Of a DNA stretch of 39,402 bases, positions 18,391-27,153 are shown piece by piece. The DNA comes from Gammaproteobacteria bacterium (GTDB taxonomy: Bacteria; Pseudomonadota; Gammaproteobacteria; JAJPIJ01). A program made the translations under genes and the position numbers. The notes beneath the pieces were generated by a model. It was not told the origin of the DNA and searched no databases. It worked only from the letters and a program-made list of their open reading frames with translations. Position 1 is the first letter of the stretch; every line of letters starts with the position of its first letter. The stretch covers positions 175,829-215,230 of the forward strand of contig JAJVHZ010000011.1 in the NCBI GenBank assembly GCA_022072255.1, given 5' to 3'.

Positions 18391-20130
18391 GTGAGCAAGC
18401 GCATGCGCGGTGCGGAAATCTTCGTCCAGGCACTGAAGGACGAGGGTGTCGAGTACATCTTCGGCTACCCCGGCGGCGCGGTTCTGCACATCTATGACGA
18501 ACTGTTCAAACAGGATGCCGTAAAGCACATCCTGGTCCGCCACGAGCAGGGCGCCACGCACGCGGCCGACGGTTACTCCCGCGCCACCGGCAAGCCGGGC
18601 GTGGTGCTCGTGACCTCCGGCCCCGGGGCGACCAACTGCGTCACCGGCATCGCCACCGCCTACATGGATTCCATCCCGATGGTGGTGTTCACCGGCCAGG
18701 TGCCCACGCATCTCATCGGCAACGATGCCTTCCAGGAGGTCGACGCCATCGGCATCACGCGTCCGTGCGTGAAGCACAACTTCCTGGTGGAGAAGGTCGA
18801 GGATCTGGCCCCGACCATCAAGAAGGCCTTCTACATCGCCGCGAGCGGGCGCCCCGGGCCGGTGGTGGTGGACATCCCCAAGGACGTGACCGCCGACAGC
18901 TGCGACTACTACTACCCGAAGAGCATCGAGATGCGCTCCTACAAGCCCACGGGCAGGGGCCACCCCGGTCAGATCCGCAAGGCGATCCAGCTCATCTTCG
19001 AGGCCAAGAAGCCGATGGTCTACACCGGCGGCGGCATCGTGCTCGATGACGCCGCCGAGGAACTCACCGAGTTCGGCCACCTGACCGGGTTCCCGATCAC
19101 CAACACGCTGATGGGGCTGGGCGGCTACCCGGCCACTGACCCGCAGTTCGTCGGCATGCTGGGCATGCACGGCACCTACGAGGCGAACATGGCCATGCAT
19201 CACTGCGACGTGCTGATCGCCATCGGCGCGCGCTTCGACGATCGGGTCACCGGCAATCTCGAGAAGTTCTGCCCGTACGCCAAGATCGTGCACGTAGACG
19301 TCGATCCCTCGTCGATCTCAAAGAACGTGCCCGTGGACGTGCCGATCGTCGGCTCCGCGCGCGAGGTGCTGCGCGAGATGAACCAGCTGCTGCGCGAGGC
19401 GGAGTTCAAGGCGCTGGACAAGTCCAGGCCGTGGTGGCGGCAGATCACGGAATGGTCGGCGCTCGACTGCCTGCGCTACGATCGCACGACCGACGTCATC
19501 AAGCCGCAGTACGTCATCGAGGAGCTGTACGCGGTAACCGGGGGCGACGCATACATCACCTCCGACGTCGGCCAGCACCAGATGTGGGCGGCGCAGTATT
19601 ACAAGTTCGACAAGCCGCGGCGCTGGATCAACTCCGGCGGCCTCGGCACCATGGGCTTCGGCCTGCCGGCGGCGCTGGGCGTGCAGCTCGGATTCCCCGA
19701 CAGCATCGTGTGCTGCGTCACCGGCGAGGCGAGCCTGGTGATGTGCATCCAGGAGCTGTCCACCGCTCTGCAGTACAACCTGCCGGTCAAGATCATCAAT
19801 CTCAACAACCGCTACATGGGAATGGTCCGGCAGTGGCAGGAGTTCTTCTACGATCGCCGCTACTCGCACTCGTACATGGACGCGCTGCCCGACTTCGTGA
19901 AGCTCGCCGAGGCGTTCGGCCACGTCGGCCTGCGCATCGAGCACGCCAGGGACGTGCGAACGGCGCTGAAGGAGGCCATGGGCATGAAGGATCGGCTGGT
20001 GATGATGGACTTCCTCACCGATCAGACCGAGAACGTCTACCCGATGATCGCCTCCGGCAAGGGTCATCACGAGATGCACCTGGCGCCGGGCAATCCCCAG
20101 CCCCAGCCCAGCGATCGCGAACTGGCCTGA
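18391..20130 (+). CDS. ilvB: Acetolactate synthase, large subunit
   Basis: A 579-residue thiamine-diphosphate enzyme (IlvB/IlvI type) that condenses pyruvate with pyruvate or 2-oxobutyrate as the first common step of branched-chain amino-acid synthesis. The cofactor-activating Glu52 lies in RHEQGATHAADGY. The Mg/ThDP motif, canonically GDG...NN, reads GEAS...NLNN here; a GEGS version occurs in Pseudomonas, and Glu can still bind Mg. The start is GTG with a GGGGCGGGA stretch upstream; an ATG four codons in is an alternative. It is 26 bp upstream of the small subunit gene and heads ilvB-ilvN-ilvC. Confidence 0.97.
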   Translation: MSKRMRGAEIFVQALKDEGVEYIFGYPGGAVLHIYDELFKQDAVKHILVRHEQGATHAADGYSRATGKPGVVLVTSGPGATNCVTGIATAYMDSIPMVVFTGQVPTHLIGNDAFQEVDAIGITRPCVKHNFLVEKVEDLAPTIKKAFYIAASGRPGPVVVDIPKDVTADSCDYYYPKSIEMRSYKPTGRGHPGQIRKAIQLIFEAKKPMVYTGGGIVLDDAAEELTEFGHLTGFPITNTLMGLGGYPATDPQFVGMLGMHGTYEANMAMHHCDVLIAIGARFDDRVTGNLEKFCPYAKIVHVDVDPSSISKNVPVDVPIVGSAREVLREMNQLLREAEFKALDKSRPWWRQITEWSALDCLRYDRTTDVIKPQYVIEELYAVTGGDAYITSDVGQHQMWAAQYYKFDKPRRWINSGGLGTMGFGLPAALGVQLGFPDSIVCCVTGEASLVMCIQELSTALQYNLPVKIINLNNRYMGMVRQWQEFFYDRRYSHSYMDALPDFVKLAEAFGHVGLRIEHARDVRTALKEAMGMKDRLVMMDFLTDQTENVYPMIASGKGHHEMHLAPGNPQPQPSDRELA

Positions 20131-20156
20131 CAGCAAGCCTTCAAGACGCCCGAACC

Positions 20157-20741
20157 ATGCGCCACATACTGTCCATCCTCCTGGAAAATCACGCCGGCGC
20201 ATTGTCGCGCGTCGCCGGGCTGTTCTCCGCGCGCGCCTTCAACATCGAGTCGCTGACCGTCGCGCCGACAGAGGACCCGACGGTCTCGCGCATGACGCTG
20301 GTGACCAGCGGGTCGGACGAGATCGTCGAGCAGATCGTCAAGCAGCTCAACAAGCTCATCGACGTCATCAAGCTCATCGACCTGAACGACGGCCCGCACA
20401 TAGAGCGGGAGCTGATGCTCGTGAAGGTGCTGGCGCGCGATGGCGGACGCGAGGAGATCAAACGCCTGGTGGACATCTTCCGGGGAAGGATCATCGACGT
20501 CACCGACACGACGTACGTCGTCGAGCTGACCGGCGCCAGTCACAAGCTCGATGCATTCATCGAGGCGGTGAACGGTGAACTCATCATGGAGGTGGTGCGA
20601 ACCGGCGTTTCCGGGATCGCCCGCGGCACGCGCGCGCTCAACGTCGGCACGCCCACGGCCGCGCCGCGTTCCCCGACCAAGGCCGCGAAATCAGGCGACC
20701 GCGCCGCGCGCGGCACGGTCAATCCTGCGCACCTGCTCTAG
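20157..20741 (+). CDS. ilvN: Acetolactate synthase, regulatory small subunit
   Basis: A 194-residue regulatory subunit (IlvN/IlvH type) that activates the large subunit and confers valine feedback. An N-terminal ACT domain (1-75) starts MRHILSILLENHAGALSRVA, and a C-terminal ALS-ss domain follows (about 80-160). Compared with the roughly 160-residue E. coli IlvH it has a C-terminal tail of about 33 residues rich in Ala, Thr, Pro, Lys and Arg, of unknown use. It lies 26 bp after the large subunit and 112 bp before ilvC. Confidence 0.96.
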   Translation: MRHILSILLENHAGALSRVAGLFSARAFNIESLTVAPTEDPTVSRMTLVTSGSDEIVEQIVKQLNKLIDVIKLIDLNDGPHIERELMLVKVLARDGGREEIKRLVDIFRGRIIDVTDTTYVVELTGASHKLDAFIEAVNGELIMEVVRTGVSGIARGTRALNVGTPTAAPRSPTKAAKSGDRAARGTVNPAHLL

Positions 20742-20802
20742 GCACCCGTGCGCGAATCCGGGCGCGATCCCCACGTGTGCAGCCGCGACGTCCACTGGTT
20801 GA

Positions 20803-21873
<1,071 letters not shown>

Positions 21874-22018
21874 GACCGGGCGGCCCGCGCCCACCCGGCG
21901 CCGGCGCGGGGGTGGCCGCCTCGACACCGTGTCGGCCGCGCAGCCCGCGCATTTCGTGCCGGCGTTGCCCGGCGCAATCCGGCCATAGTTCTGGGCGCGG
22001 GCCGGCCCCGGGGGTGTC

Positions 22019-22810
22019 ATGCCTGATGAACCGGAGTTGACACAGCGGCGGCGACGCGGCATCTACCTGCTGCCGAATCTCTTCACCACCGCGGCCATGT
22101 TCGCCGGCTTCTACGGTATCGTGGCGGCGATCAACGATCGGTTCGAAACGGCGGCCATATCGATCTTCGCCGCCATGGTGCTCGACGGCATGGATGGCCG
22201 CATCGCCCGCCTCACCAATACGCAAAGCGCCTTCGGTGCCGAGTACGACAGCCTTTCGGACATGGTGTCCTTCGGCCTGGCGCCCGCATTGATCTCCTAC
22301 CTGTGGGCGCTGCACTCCTTCGGCAAGACCGGATGGGTGGTCGCCTTCCTGTTCGCGACCATGGCGGCACTGCGTCTGGCGCGATTCAATACCCAGGTCG
22401 GCAATGCCGACAAGCGCTACTTTCAGGGCCTGCCCAGCCCGTCGGCCGCAGCGCTGGTGGCGGGGATCGTGTGGGTCGGAACGATCGGCGACCTGCGCGA
22501 CTCGGCGACCATGGCGACCATCACCATGGCTCTCACGGCGGCGGCGGCCCTGTTGATGGTCAGTAACATCCGCTATCACAGTTTCAAGGAACTGGATCTG
22601 CACGGCCGCGTGCCGTTCTTCATCGTGCTGCTGATCGTGCTGGCGTTCGTGTTCATCTCCATCAATCCGCCGCTGCACATCTTCCTGGGTTTCCTCGTCT
22701 ACGCGGTCTCCGGTCCCATCCTGACACTGGTCTTCATGCGCAGGCGGCGGGCGGCCCGCCGCGCGCAGGGCGCCGGAGAGCACCCGGGGGCGCCGCCCCC
22801 GGTCGCCTGA
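22019..22810 (+). CDS. pssA: CDP-diacylglycerol-serine O-phosphatidyltransferase
   Basis: A 263-residue integral membrane enzyme that makes phosphatidylserine, the precursor of phosphatidylethanolamine. The CDP-alcohol phosphotransferase motif DG-x2-AR-x8-G-x3-D-x3-D is complete (residues about 59-81). About seven to eight membrane segments are visible, and the last 25 residues are Arg-rich then Pro/Ala-rich. The N-terminus RRRRGIYLLPNLFTT is typical of this non-enteric PssA class. An ilvC-pssA neighbourhood is also found in Pseudomonas. A short GGGGGTG precedes the ATG by four bases. Confidence 0.95.
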   Translation: MPDEPELTQRRRRGIYLLPNLFTTAAMFAGFYGIVAAINDRFETAAISIFAAMVLDGMDGRIARLTNTQSAFGAEYDSLSDMVSFGLAPALISYLWALHSFGKTGWVVAFLFATMAALRLARFNTQVGNADKRYFQGLPSPSAAALVAGIVWVGTIGDLRDSATMATITMALTAAAALLMVSNIRYHSFKELDLHGRVPFFIVLLIVLAFVFISINPPLHIFLGFLVYAVSGPILTLVFMRRRRAARRAQGAGEHPGAPPPVA

Positions 22811-22820
22811 GCCAACGCCC

Positions 22821-22901
22821 TCAGGCGGCGATGAAGCCGCGCTCATCGGCGCGTCTCGCGAGGCATCGGCGGGGGTCGACAGGCAATTCCCGTCGGCCCA
22901 T
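22821..22901 (-). CDS. Possible 26-aa small ORF between pssA and leuA
   Basis: A 26-codon frame opposite to its neighbours. Its ATG has a strong TAGGAG (ending 22908) with six-base spacing. The predicted peptide is very basic (nine Arg) and begins MGRRELPVDPRRCLARR. No promoter of good quality was found for it on this strand. The good Shine-Dalgarno is the only positive sign; it may be chance. Confidence 0.25.
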   Translation of the reverse strand: MGRRELPVDPRRCLARRADERGFIAA

Positions 22902-22957
22902 GCGTTTCTCCTATCGGGTCCATGAAAACAAATGGCCCGCGCCGGCCCCTCGGCGCA

Positions 22958-22986
22958 TTGTCAAAGCAAATACCTGCCGCTATATT
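22958..22986 (+). promoter_or_regulatory. Predicted sigma70 promoter of leuA
   Basis: TTGTCA (22958-22963), a 17-base spacer and TATATT (22981-22986), five of six matches in each box. This is the best promoter in the window. It predicts a start near 22993 and a leader of about 235 nt before leuA. Confidence 0.8.
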
Positions 22987-23022
22987 GCCCACAGGTGCAC
23001 GTTTTCAACCGATATCACTCCC

Positions 23023-23124
23023 ATGAGCATCATGCGCGACGACGGTAGACAGGCACGGGCTTCCGCTGCCCGGGTCTGGTCGCGCCCACGGCTCGGCCTG
23101 CTCGCGCAGCTGCTCCTGCCCTGA
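23023..23124 (+). CDS. leuA leader peptide (Leu-rich, putative attenuator)
   Basis: A 33-codon frame about 30 nt into the predicted leuA transcript. It starts [13 protein letters not shown] and ends [13 protein letters not shown], with six Leu codons among ten (alternating CTC and CTG) just before the stop. Leu-rich leader peptides control leu operons in many proteobacteria by ribosome stalling. A small hairpin (TGCCC-TGAC-GGGCA) spans the stop codon. The Leu-codon segment CTCCTG can also pair with CAGGAG at 23172-23177. The family of this peptide cannot be checked here; the call rests on position, promoter and Leu codons. Confidence 0.75.
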   Translation: MSIMRDDGRQARASAARVWSRPRLGLLAQLLLP

Positions 23125-23192
23125 CGGGCACATACCTCCACACCACCCCGGCGGGGGCAAACGCGAAGACCCAGGAGACCTGATTCCGACGA

Positions 23193-23215
23193 ACCGGTAG
23201 CATAGTGCTGCCGGT
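23193..23215 (+). promoter_or_regulatory. Hairpin immediately before the leuA ribosome-binding site
   Basis: ACCGGTAGCA (23193-23202) pairs with TGCTGCCGGT (23206-23215), ten pairs with one G-U and a 3-base loop. The leuA Shine-Dalgarno GGAG starts at the next base (23216-23219). No T-run follows, so it does not look like an intrinsic terminator; it may affect access to the ribosome-binding site. Confidence 0.5.
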
Positions 23216-23227
23216 GGAGAGCATGCC

Positions 23228-24775
23228 ATGAAGGACAGACTGATCATTTTCGATACGACGCTGCGAGACGGCGAACAGAGCCCCGGAGCGTCCATGACCC
23301 AGGACGAGAAGGTTCGCATCGCGCGGGCGCTGGAGCGGCTGAAGGTGGACGTCATCGAGGCCGGCTTCCCGGTCGCAAGCCCGGGCGACTTCGAGGCCGT
23401 CAGGGCCGTTGCCGAGGTCATCGCGGAGAGCACCGTGTGCGGCCTGGCGCGCGCCCTGGACAACGACATCGACCGCGCCGCGGAGGCGTTGAAGCCGGCC
23501 AGGCGCGCACGCATACACACCTTCATCGCGACCTCGCCCATACACATGGCGAAGAAGCTGAAGATGACTCCGGATCAGGTCGTCGAGCAGGCGATCCACG
23601 CGGTCACGCGCGCGCGCCGTTACACCGACGACGTCGAGTTCTCGGCCGAGGACGCGGTGCGGTCCGAGGTCGATTTCCTCTGCCGCGTCTTCGAGGCGGC
23701 CATCGACGCGGGGGCGCGGACGATCAACGTTCCGGATACCGTCGGATACAGCATCCCGTCGGTATGGTACGAGCGCATCCACACGCTCATCTCGCGAGTG
23801 CCGAATGCCGACAAGGTCGTGTGGTCGACGCACTGCCACAACGACCTCGGGATGGCGGTGGCCAATTCGCTGGCTGCGGTGCAGGCGGGGGTGCGGCAGG
23901 TGGAGTGCACCATCAACGGCCTGGGCGAGCGCGCAGGCAACGCGTCGCTGGAGGAGATCGTGATGGCCGTGAGGACCCGCCGCGACGTCTTCGGCGTGAC
24001 CTGCGAGATCGACACCACGCAGATCGTGCCGACCTCGAAACTGGTGTCCGCGATCACCGGCTATCCGGTGCAGCCCAACAAGGCCATCGTCGGAGCGAAC
24101 GCCTTCGCACACGAGTCCGGCATACACCAGGACGGCGTGCTGAAACACCGTGAGACCTACGAGATCATGCGCGCCGAGGACGTGGGCTGGAACGCCAACC
24201 GCATGGTGCTCGGCAAGCATTCCGGGAGGAACGCCTTCCGGGCGCGCCTCACCGAACTGGGGATCGAGTTCAAGCGCGAGGAGGATCTGAACGAGGCCTT
24301 CATGCGCTTCAAGGAACTGGCGGACAAGAAGCACGACATCTACGACGAGGACCTGCAGGCCCTGGTCACCGAGACCAGCATGGCCGCCACGCACGAGCGG
24401 GTGAAACTGATCTCGCTCAAGGTGCAGTCCGAGACCGGCGAGACGCCGAAGGCCGACATCACCCTGTCGGTGGACGGCGGCGAGCGCGAGGGCGCGGCCA
24501 CGGGCGGCGGACCCGTGGACGCGACCTTCCGCGCCATCGAGTCGATCGTGCACAGCGGCTGCAACCTGCAGCTGTTCTCGGTGAACAACATCACCACCGG
24601 GACGGATGCACAGGGCGAGGTCACCGTGCGCCTCGACAAGGGCGGGCGCATCGCCAACGGTCAGGGGGCGGACACGGACATCCTGGTCGCCTCGGCGAAG
24701 GCGTACATCAACGCGCTGAACAAGCTGAGCGTGACGACGGAGCGGACGCACCCGCAGGTCGCCGATCACATTTGA
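23228..24775 (+). CDS. leuA: 2-isopropylmalate synthase
   Basis: A 515-residue enzyme that condenses acetyl-CoA with 2-ketoisovalerate, the first committed step of leucine synthesis. The TIM-barrel active site shows [12 protein letters not shown] (9-20, metal ligand Asp9), and HCHND (202-206, metal ligands His202 and His204). The C-terminal regulatory LeuA domain (about 390-510) gives leucine feedback. It is the enteric-like long type I form, unlike the Pseudomonas type. A GGAG lies eight bases before ATG. Regulation by a leader peptide is likely (see 23023-23124). Confidence 0.97.
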   Translation: MKDRLIIFDTTLRDGEQSPGASMTQDEKVRIARALERLKVDVIEAGFPVASPGDFEAVRAVAEVIAESTVCGLARALDNDIDRAAEALKPARRARIHTFIATSPIHMAKKLKMTPDQVVEQAIHAVTRARRYTDDVEFSAEDAVRSEVDFLCRVFEAAIDAGARTINVPDTVGYSIPSVWYERIHTLISRVPNADKVVWSTHCHNDLGMAVANSLAAVQAGVRQVECTINGLGERAGNASLEEIVMAVRTRRDVFGVTCEIDTTQIVPTSKLVSAITGYPVQPNKAIVGANAFAHESGIHQDGVLKHRETYEIMRAEDVGWNANRMVLGKHSGRNAFRARLTELGIEFKREEDLNEAFMRFKELADKKHDIYDEDLQALVTETSMAATHERVKLISLKVQSETGETPKADITLSVDGGEREGAATGGGPVDATFRAIESIVHSGCNLQLFSVNNITTGTDAQGEVTVRLDKGGRIANGQGADTDILVASAKAYINALNKLSVTTERTHPQVADHI

Positions 24776-24857
24776 TGCCGGCGCGCGCATGCCGAAGCCG
24801 CGCATGGCGGATTTCGGCCTGGCAGCACCGGCGGGCAGGTTTCGCGGAGACTTCGGT

Positions 24858-25628
24858 ATGGACGCGCGCCACAGGAAGTACCTGGCGGAGATGGGCATCG
24901 AGGTGTGGGAGCGCCGCGGCCACGCCGCGCGCCCCGCCGCGGCGCCGGACATCGAACCGGCGGCCGCGGCGTGCGGATCGCAGCGCGAGGGGTCCACGCC
25001 ATCGGCGATGACGGCGATCGATGCGGCAAGCAGCGCCGACGGCATCGAACATGCCCGCCGCGTTGCGGCGATGAACTGGGGTGACCTCGCCCGCACGGTG
25101 AGTACCTGCACCCGCTGCGCACTGCACGAGACCCGCACCCAGACGGTGTTCGGCGTGGGCAACCGCGAGGCCGAGTGGCTGGTGATCGGCGAGGCCCCGG
25201 GCGCGGAGGAGGACAGGCAGGGCGAGCCATTCGTCGGAAGGGCGGGACAGTTGCTCAACTCGATGCTCATGGCGATCGGTCTGCGTCGCGAGCAGGTCTA
25301 CATTGCGAATATCCTGAAGTGCAGGCCACCCAGCAACAGGGACCCGAGACCGGAGGAGGAGCGGGCCTGCCGGGACTACCTCGAGCGGCAGATCCGACTC
25401 ATCCGGCCGAAGATCGTCCTTGCAGTCGGGCGGATCGCCGCCCAGAATCTCCTGAAGGTCGACACGCCCATAGGCAAGATGCGCGGACGCACGTACAGTT
25501 ACCAGGACACCGGCATCCCGGTCGTGATCACGTATCACCCCGCGTATCTGCTTCGCTCTCCACTGGAGAAGCGCAAGGCGTGGCAGGACCTGCTCTACGC
25601 CAAACGGGTTTTCGCCGGCCTCGCATGA
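24858..25628 (+). CDS. Family 4 uracil-DNA glycosylase (4Fe-4S)
   Basis: A 256-residue base-excision repair enzyme that removes uracil from DNA. Motif A reads [20 protein letters not shown] (111-130). The four cluster cysteines are Cys84 and Cys87 (CTRC), Cys155 and Cys171. The C-terminal motif is [10 protein letters not shown]. An unconserved Ala-rich linker of about 50 residues follows the N-terminal [17 protein letters not shown]. The start 24858 is preferred over 24789 because this sequence is the usual N-terminus of the longer forms and GGAGA lies eight bases upstream. It overlaps rimI by four bases (ATGA). Confidence 0.93.
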   Translation: MDARHRKYLAEMGIEVWERRGHAARPAAAPDIEPAAAACGSQREGSTPSAMTAIDAASSADGIEHARRVAAMNWGDLARTVSTCTRCALHETRTQTVFGVGNREAEWLVIGEAPGAEEDRQGEPFVGRAGQLLNSMLMAIGLRREQVYIANILKCRPPSNRDPRPEEERACRDYLERQIRLIRPKIVLAVGRIAAQNLLKVDTPIGKMRGRTYSYQDTGIPVVITYHPAYLLRSPLEKRKAWQDLLYAKRVFAGLA

Positions 25629-26098
25629 GCGCGGTCGTCAGACTGCCGGAGTTTCAGCTTCGCCCCATGAGCGAGGCGGACCTGCTGGAGGTCATGCTGA
25701 TCGAGGAGGCGGCCTATGAATTTCCCTGGACCCCGGGGATATTCCACGACTGCCTGCGCGTCGGCTACCCCTGCTGGGTGCTCGAGGGAGAAGGGCGCAT
25801 CGATGGCTACGGCGTCATGATGGTAGGCGCGGGCGAGGCGCATATTCTCAACATCTGCGTCCGCGGATCGGAGCGGCGCAGGGGCCACGGTCGCGCGATC
25901 CTGCGCCACCTGCTTGCCGAGGCGCTGCTCCACAATGCCGGTTCAGCCTACCTGGAGGTCAGGCCGTCCAACCAGGGTGCCATCCGCCTCTACCAGCTCG
26001 CCGGTTTCGCGGAGGTGGGTTATCGCCGGAACTACTATCCCGCACGTGTCGGCCGCGAGGATGCCCTGATACTCGCCCGGTCGATCAGCTCGGGCTGA
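25625..26098 (+). CDS. rimI: Ribosomal protein S18-alanine N-acetyltransferase
   Basis: A 157-residue GNAT-family enzyme that acetylates the N-terminal alanine of S18. The acetyl-CoA loop is RRRGHGRAIL (85-94), preceded by ILNICVRG and followed by LEVRPSNQGAIRLYQLAGF, the RimI signature. Motif AAYEFPWTPGIF near residue 30 is typical. Its ATG overlaps the UDG stop, implying coupled translation. A short AGGCA/TGCCT hairpin follows the stop with only two T, too weak to call a terminator. Confidence 0.94.
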   Translation: MSAVVRLPEFQLRPMSEADLLEVMLIEEAAYEFPWTPGIFHDCLRVGYPCWVLEGEGRIDGYGVMMVGAGEAHILNICVRGSERRRGHGRAILRHLLAEALLHNAGSAYLEVRPSNQGAIRLYQLAGFAEVGYRRNYYPARVGREDALILARSISSG

Positions 26099-26233
26099 GG
26101 CACCGCAGCTGCCTTTCGGTTCGACCGCGCGCGTTTCCCGGCCCGCGATGATCGTTCCGTCCGGTTGCCGATTCTGTGCGCCCCGGCCGCTGTGCCAAGC
26201 CTCATCCGCGCGCGCGTGGGTTATCATCTCCCG

Positions 26234-27136
26234 ATGCCCTTCCCTTCACTAGACGCCTTTGTCGGCAATACGCCCCTCGTACGTCTGCAGCGCCTGCCCG
26301 CGGAATCGGGAGTGCATCCCAGCACTTCCGTGCTCGCCAAGCTGGAGGGCAACAACCCGGCGGGATCGGTCAAGGATCGGCCGGCGCTGTCGATGATCAG
26401 GCGCGCACAGGAGCGCGGCGACATCGAGCCGGGCGACACGCTCATCGAGGCCACCAGCGGCAACACGGGGATCGCGCTGGCGATGGCGGCCGCGCTGATG
26501 GGCTACCATATGGTGCTCATCATGCCGGAGCACCTCTCGGCCGAGCGTCGCCAGACCATGCGCGCCTTCGGCGCCGAGCTGATCCTGACGCCGGAGAAGG
26601 GCGGCATGGAGGCGGCGCGCGACCTCTCGGAGAAGATGCGCGATGAAGGCAGAGGCGTCATCCTCGACCAGTTCGCGAATCCGGACAATCCGCGCGCGCA
26701 CTATGAGGGCACCGGCCCGGAGATATGGCGCGACACGGAGGGCCGCGTCACGCACTTCGTCTCCTCGATGGGAACCACAGGAACGATCATGGGTGTCTCG
26801 CGTTTCCTGAAGGAGAAGAACCCGGCCATCCAGATCATCGGTTGCCATCCCGAGGAGGGTTCGCAGATACCCGGGATCCGCAAGTGGCCGGAGGCCTATC
26901 TGCCGAGGATATTCGACCGCACCCGCGTGGACCGGGTCGAAGAGGTGTGCCAGGCCGACGCCGAGGGCATGACCCGGCGGCTGGCGCGCGATGAGGGGAT
27001 CTTCGCCGGCATCTCCTCCGGCGGCGCGACGGCGGTGGCGCTGCGCATCGCGCGCGAGGTCCGCGATGCGGTCATCGTGACGATCATCTGCGACCGCGGC
27101 GATCGCTACCTTTCCACGGGTGTATTTCCTGCCTGA
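26234..27136 (+). CDS. cysM: Cysteine synthase B
   Basis: A 300-residue PLP enzyme (O-acetylserine sulfhydrylase B) that forms cysteine from O-acetylserine and sulfide or thiosulfate. The PLP lysine is Lys47 in AGSVKDRP, and the substrate loop is TSGNTG (about 76-81). The Gly-rich phosphate loop SMGTTGTIMG and ISSGGATA near the C-terminus are intact. The start MPFPSLDAFVGNTPLVRL fits the family; upstream residues do not. It is followed after 17 bp by the YdbH-like gene, probably in one transcript. Confidence 0.96.
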   Translation: MPFPSLDAFVGNTPLVRLQRLPAESGVHPSTSVLAKLEGNNPAGSVKDRPALSMIRRAQERGDIEPGDTLIEATSGNTGIALAMAAALMGYHMVLIMPEHLSAERRQTMRAFGAELILTPEKGGMEAARDLSEKMRDEGRGVILDQFANPDNPRAHYEGTGPEIWRDTEGRVTHFVSSMGTTGTIMGVSRFLKEKNPAIQIIGCHPEEGSQIPGIRKWPEAYLPRIFDRTRVDRVEEVCQADAEGMTRRLARDEGIFAGISSGGATAVALRIAREVRDAVIVTIICDRGDRYLSTGVFPA

Positions 27137-27153
27137 CGACTCTCTTCCGGGCC

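Noticed and set aside
21874..22018. GGCGGCC/GGCCGCC hairpin after ilvC as an intrinsic terminator
   Set aside because: The stem is strong but there is no T-run; it could be a REP-like or mRNA-stabilising element, and pssA may be read through.
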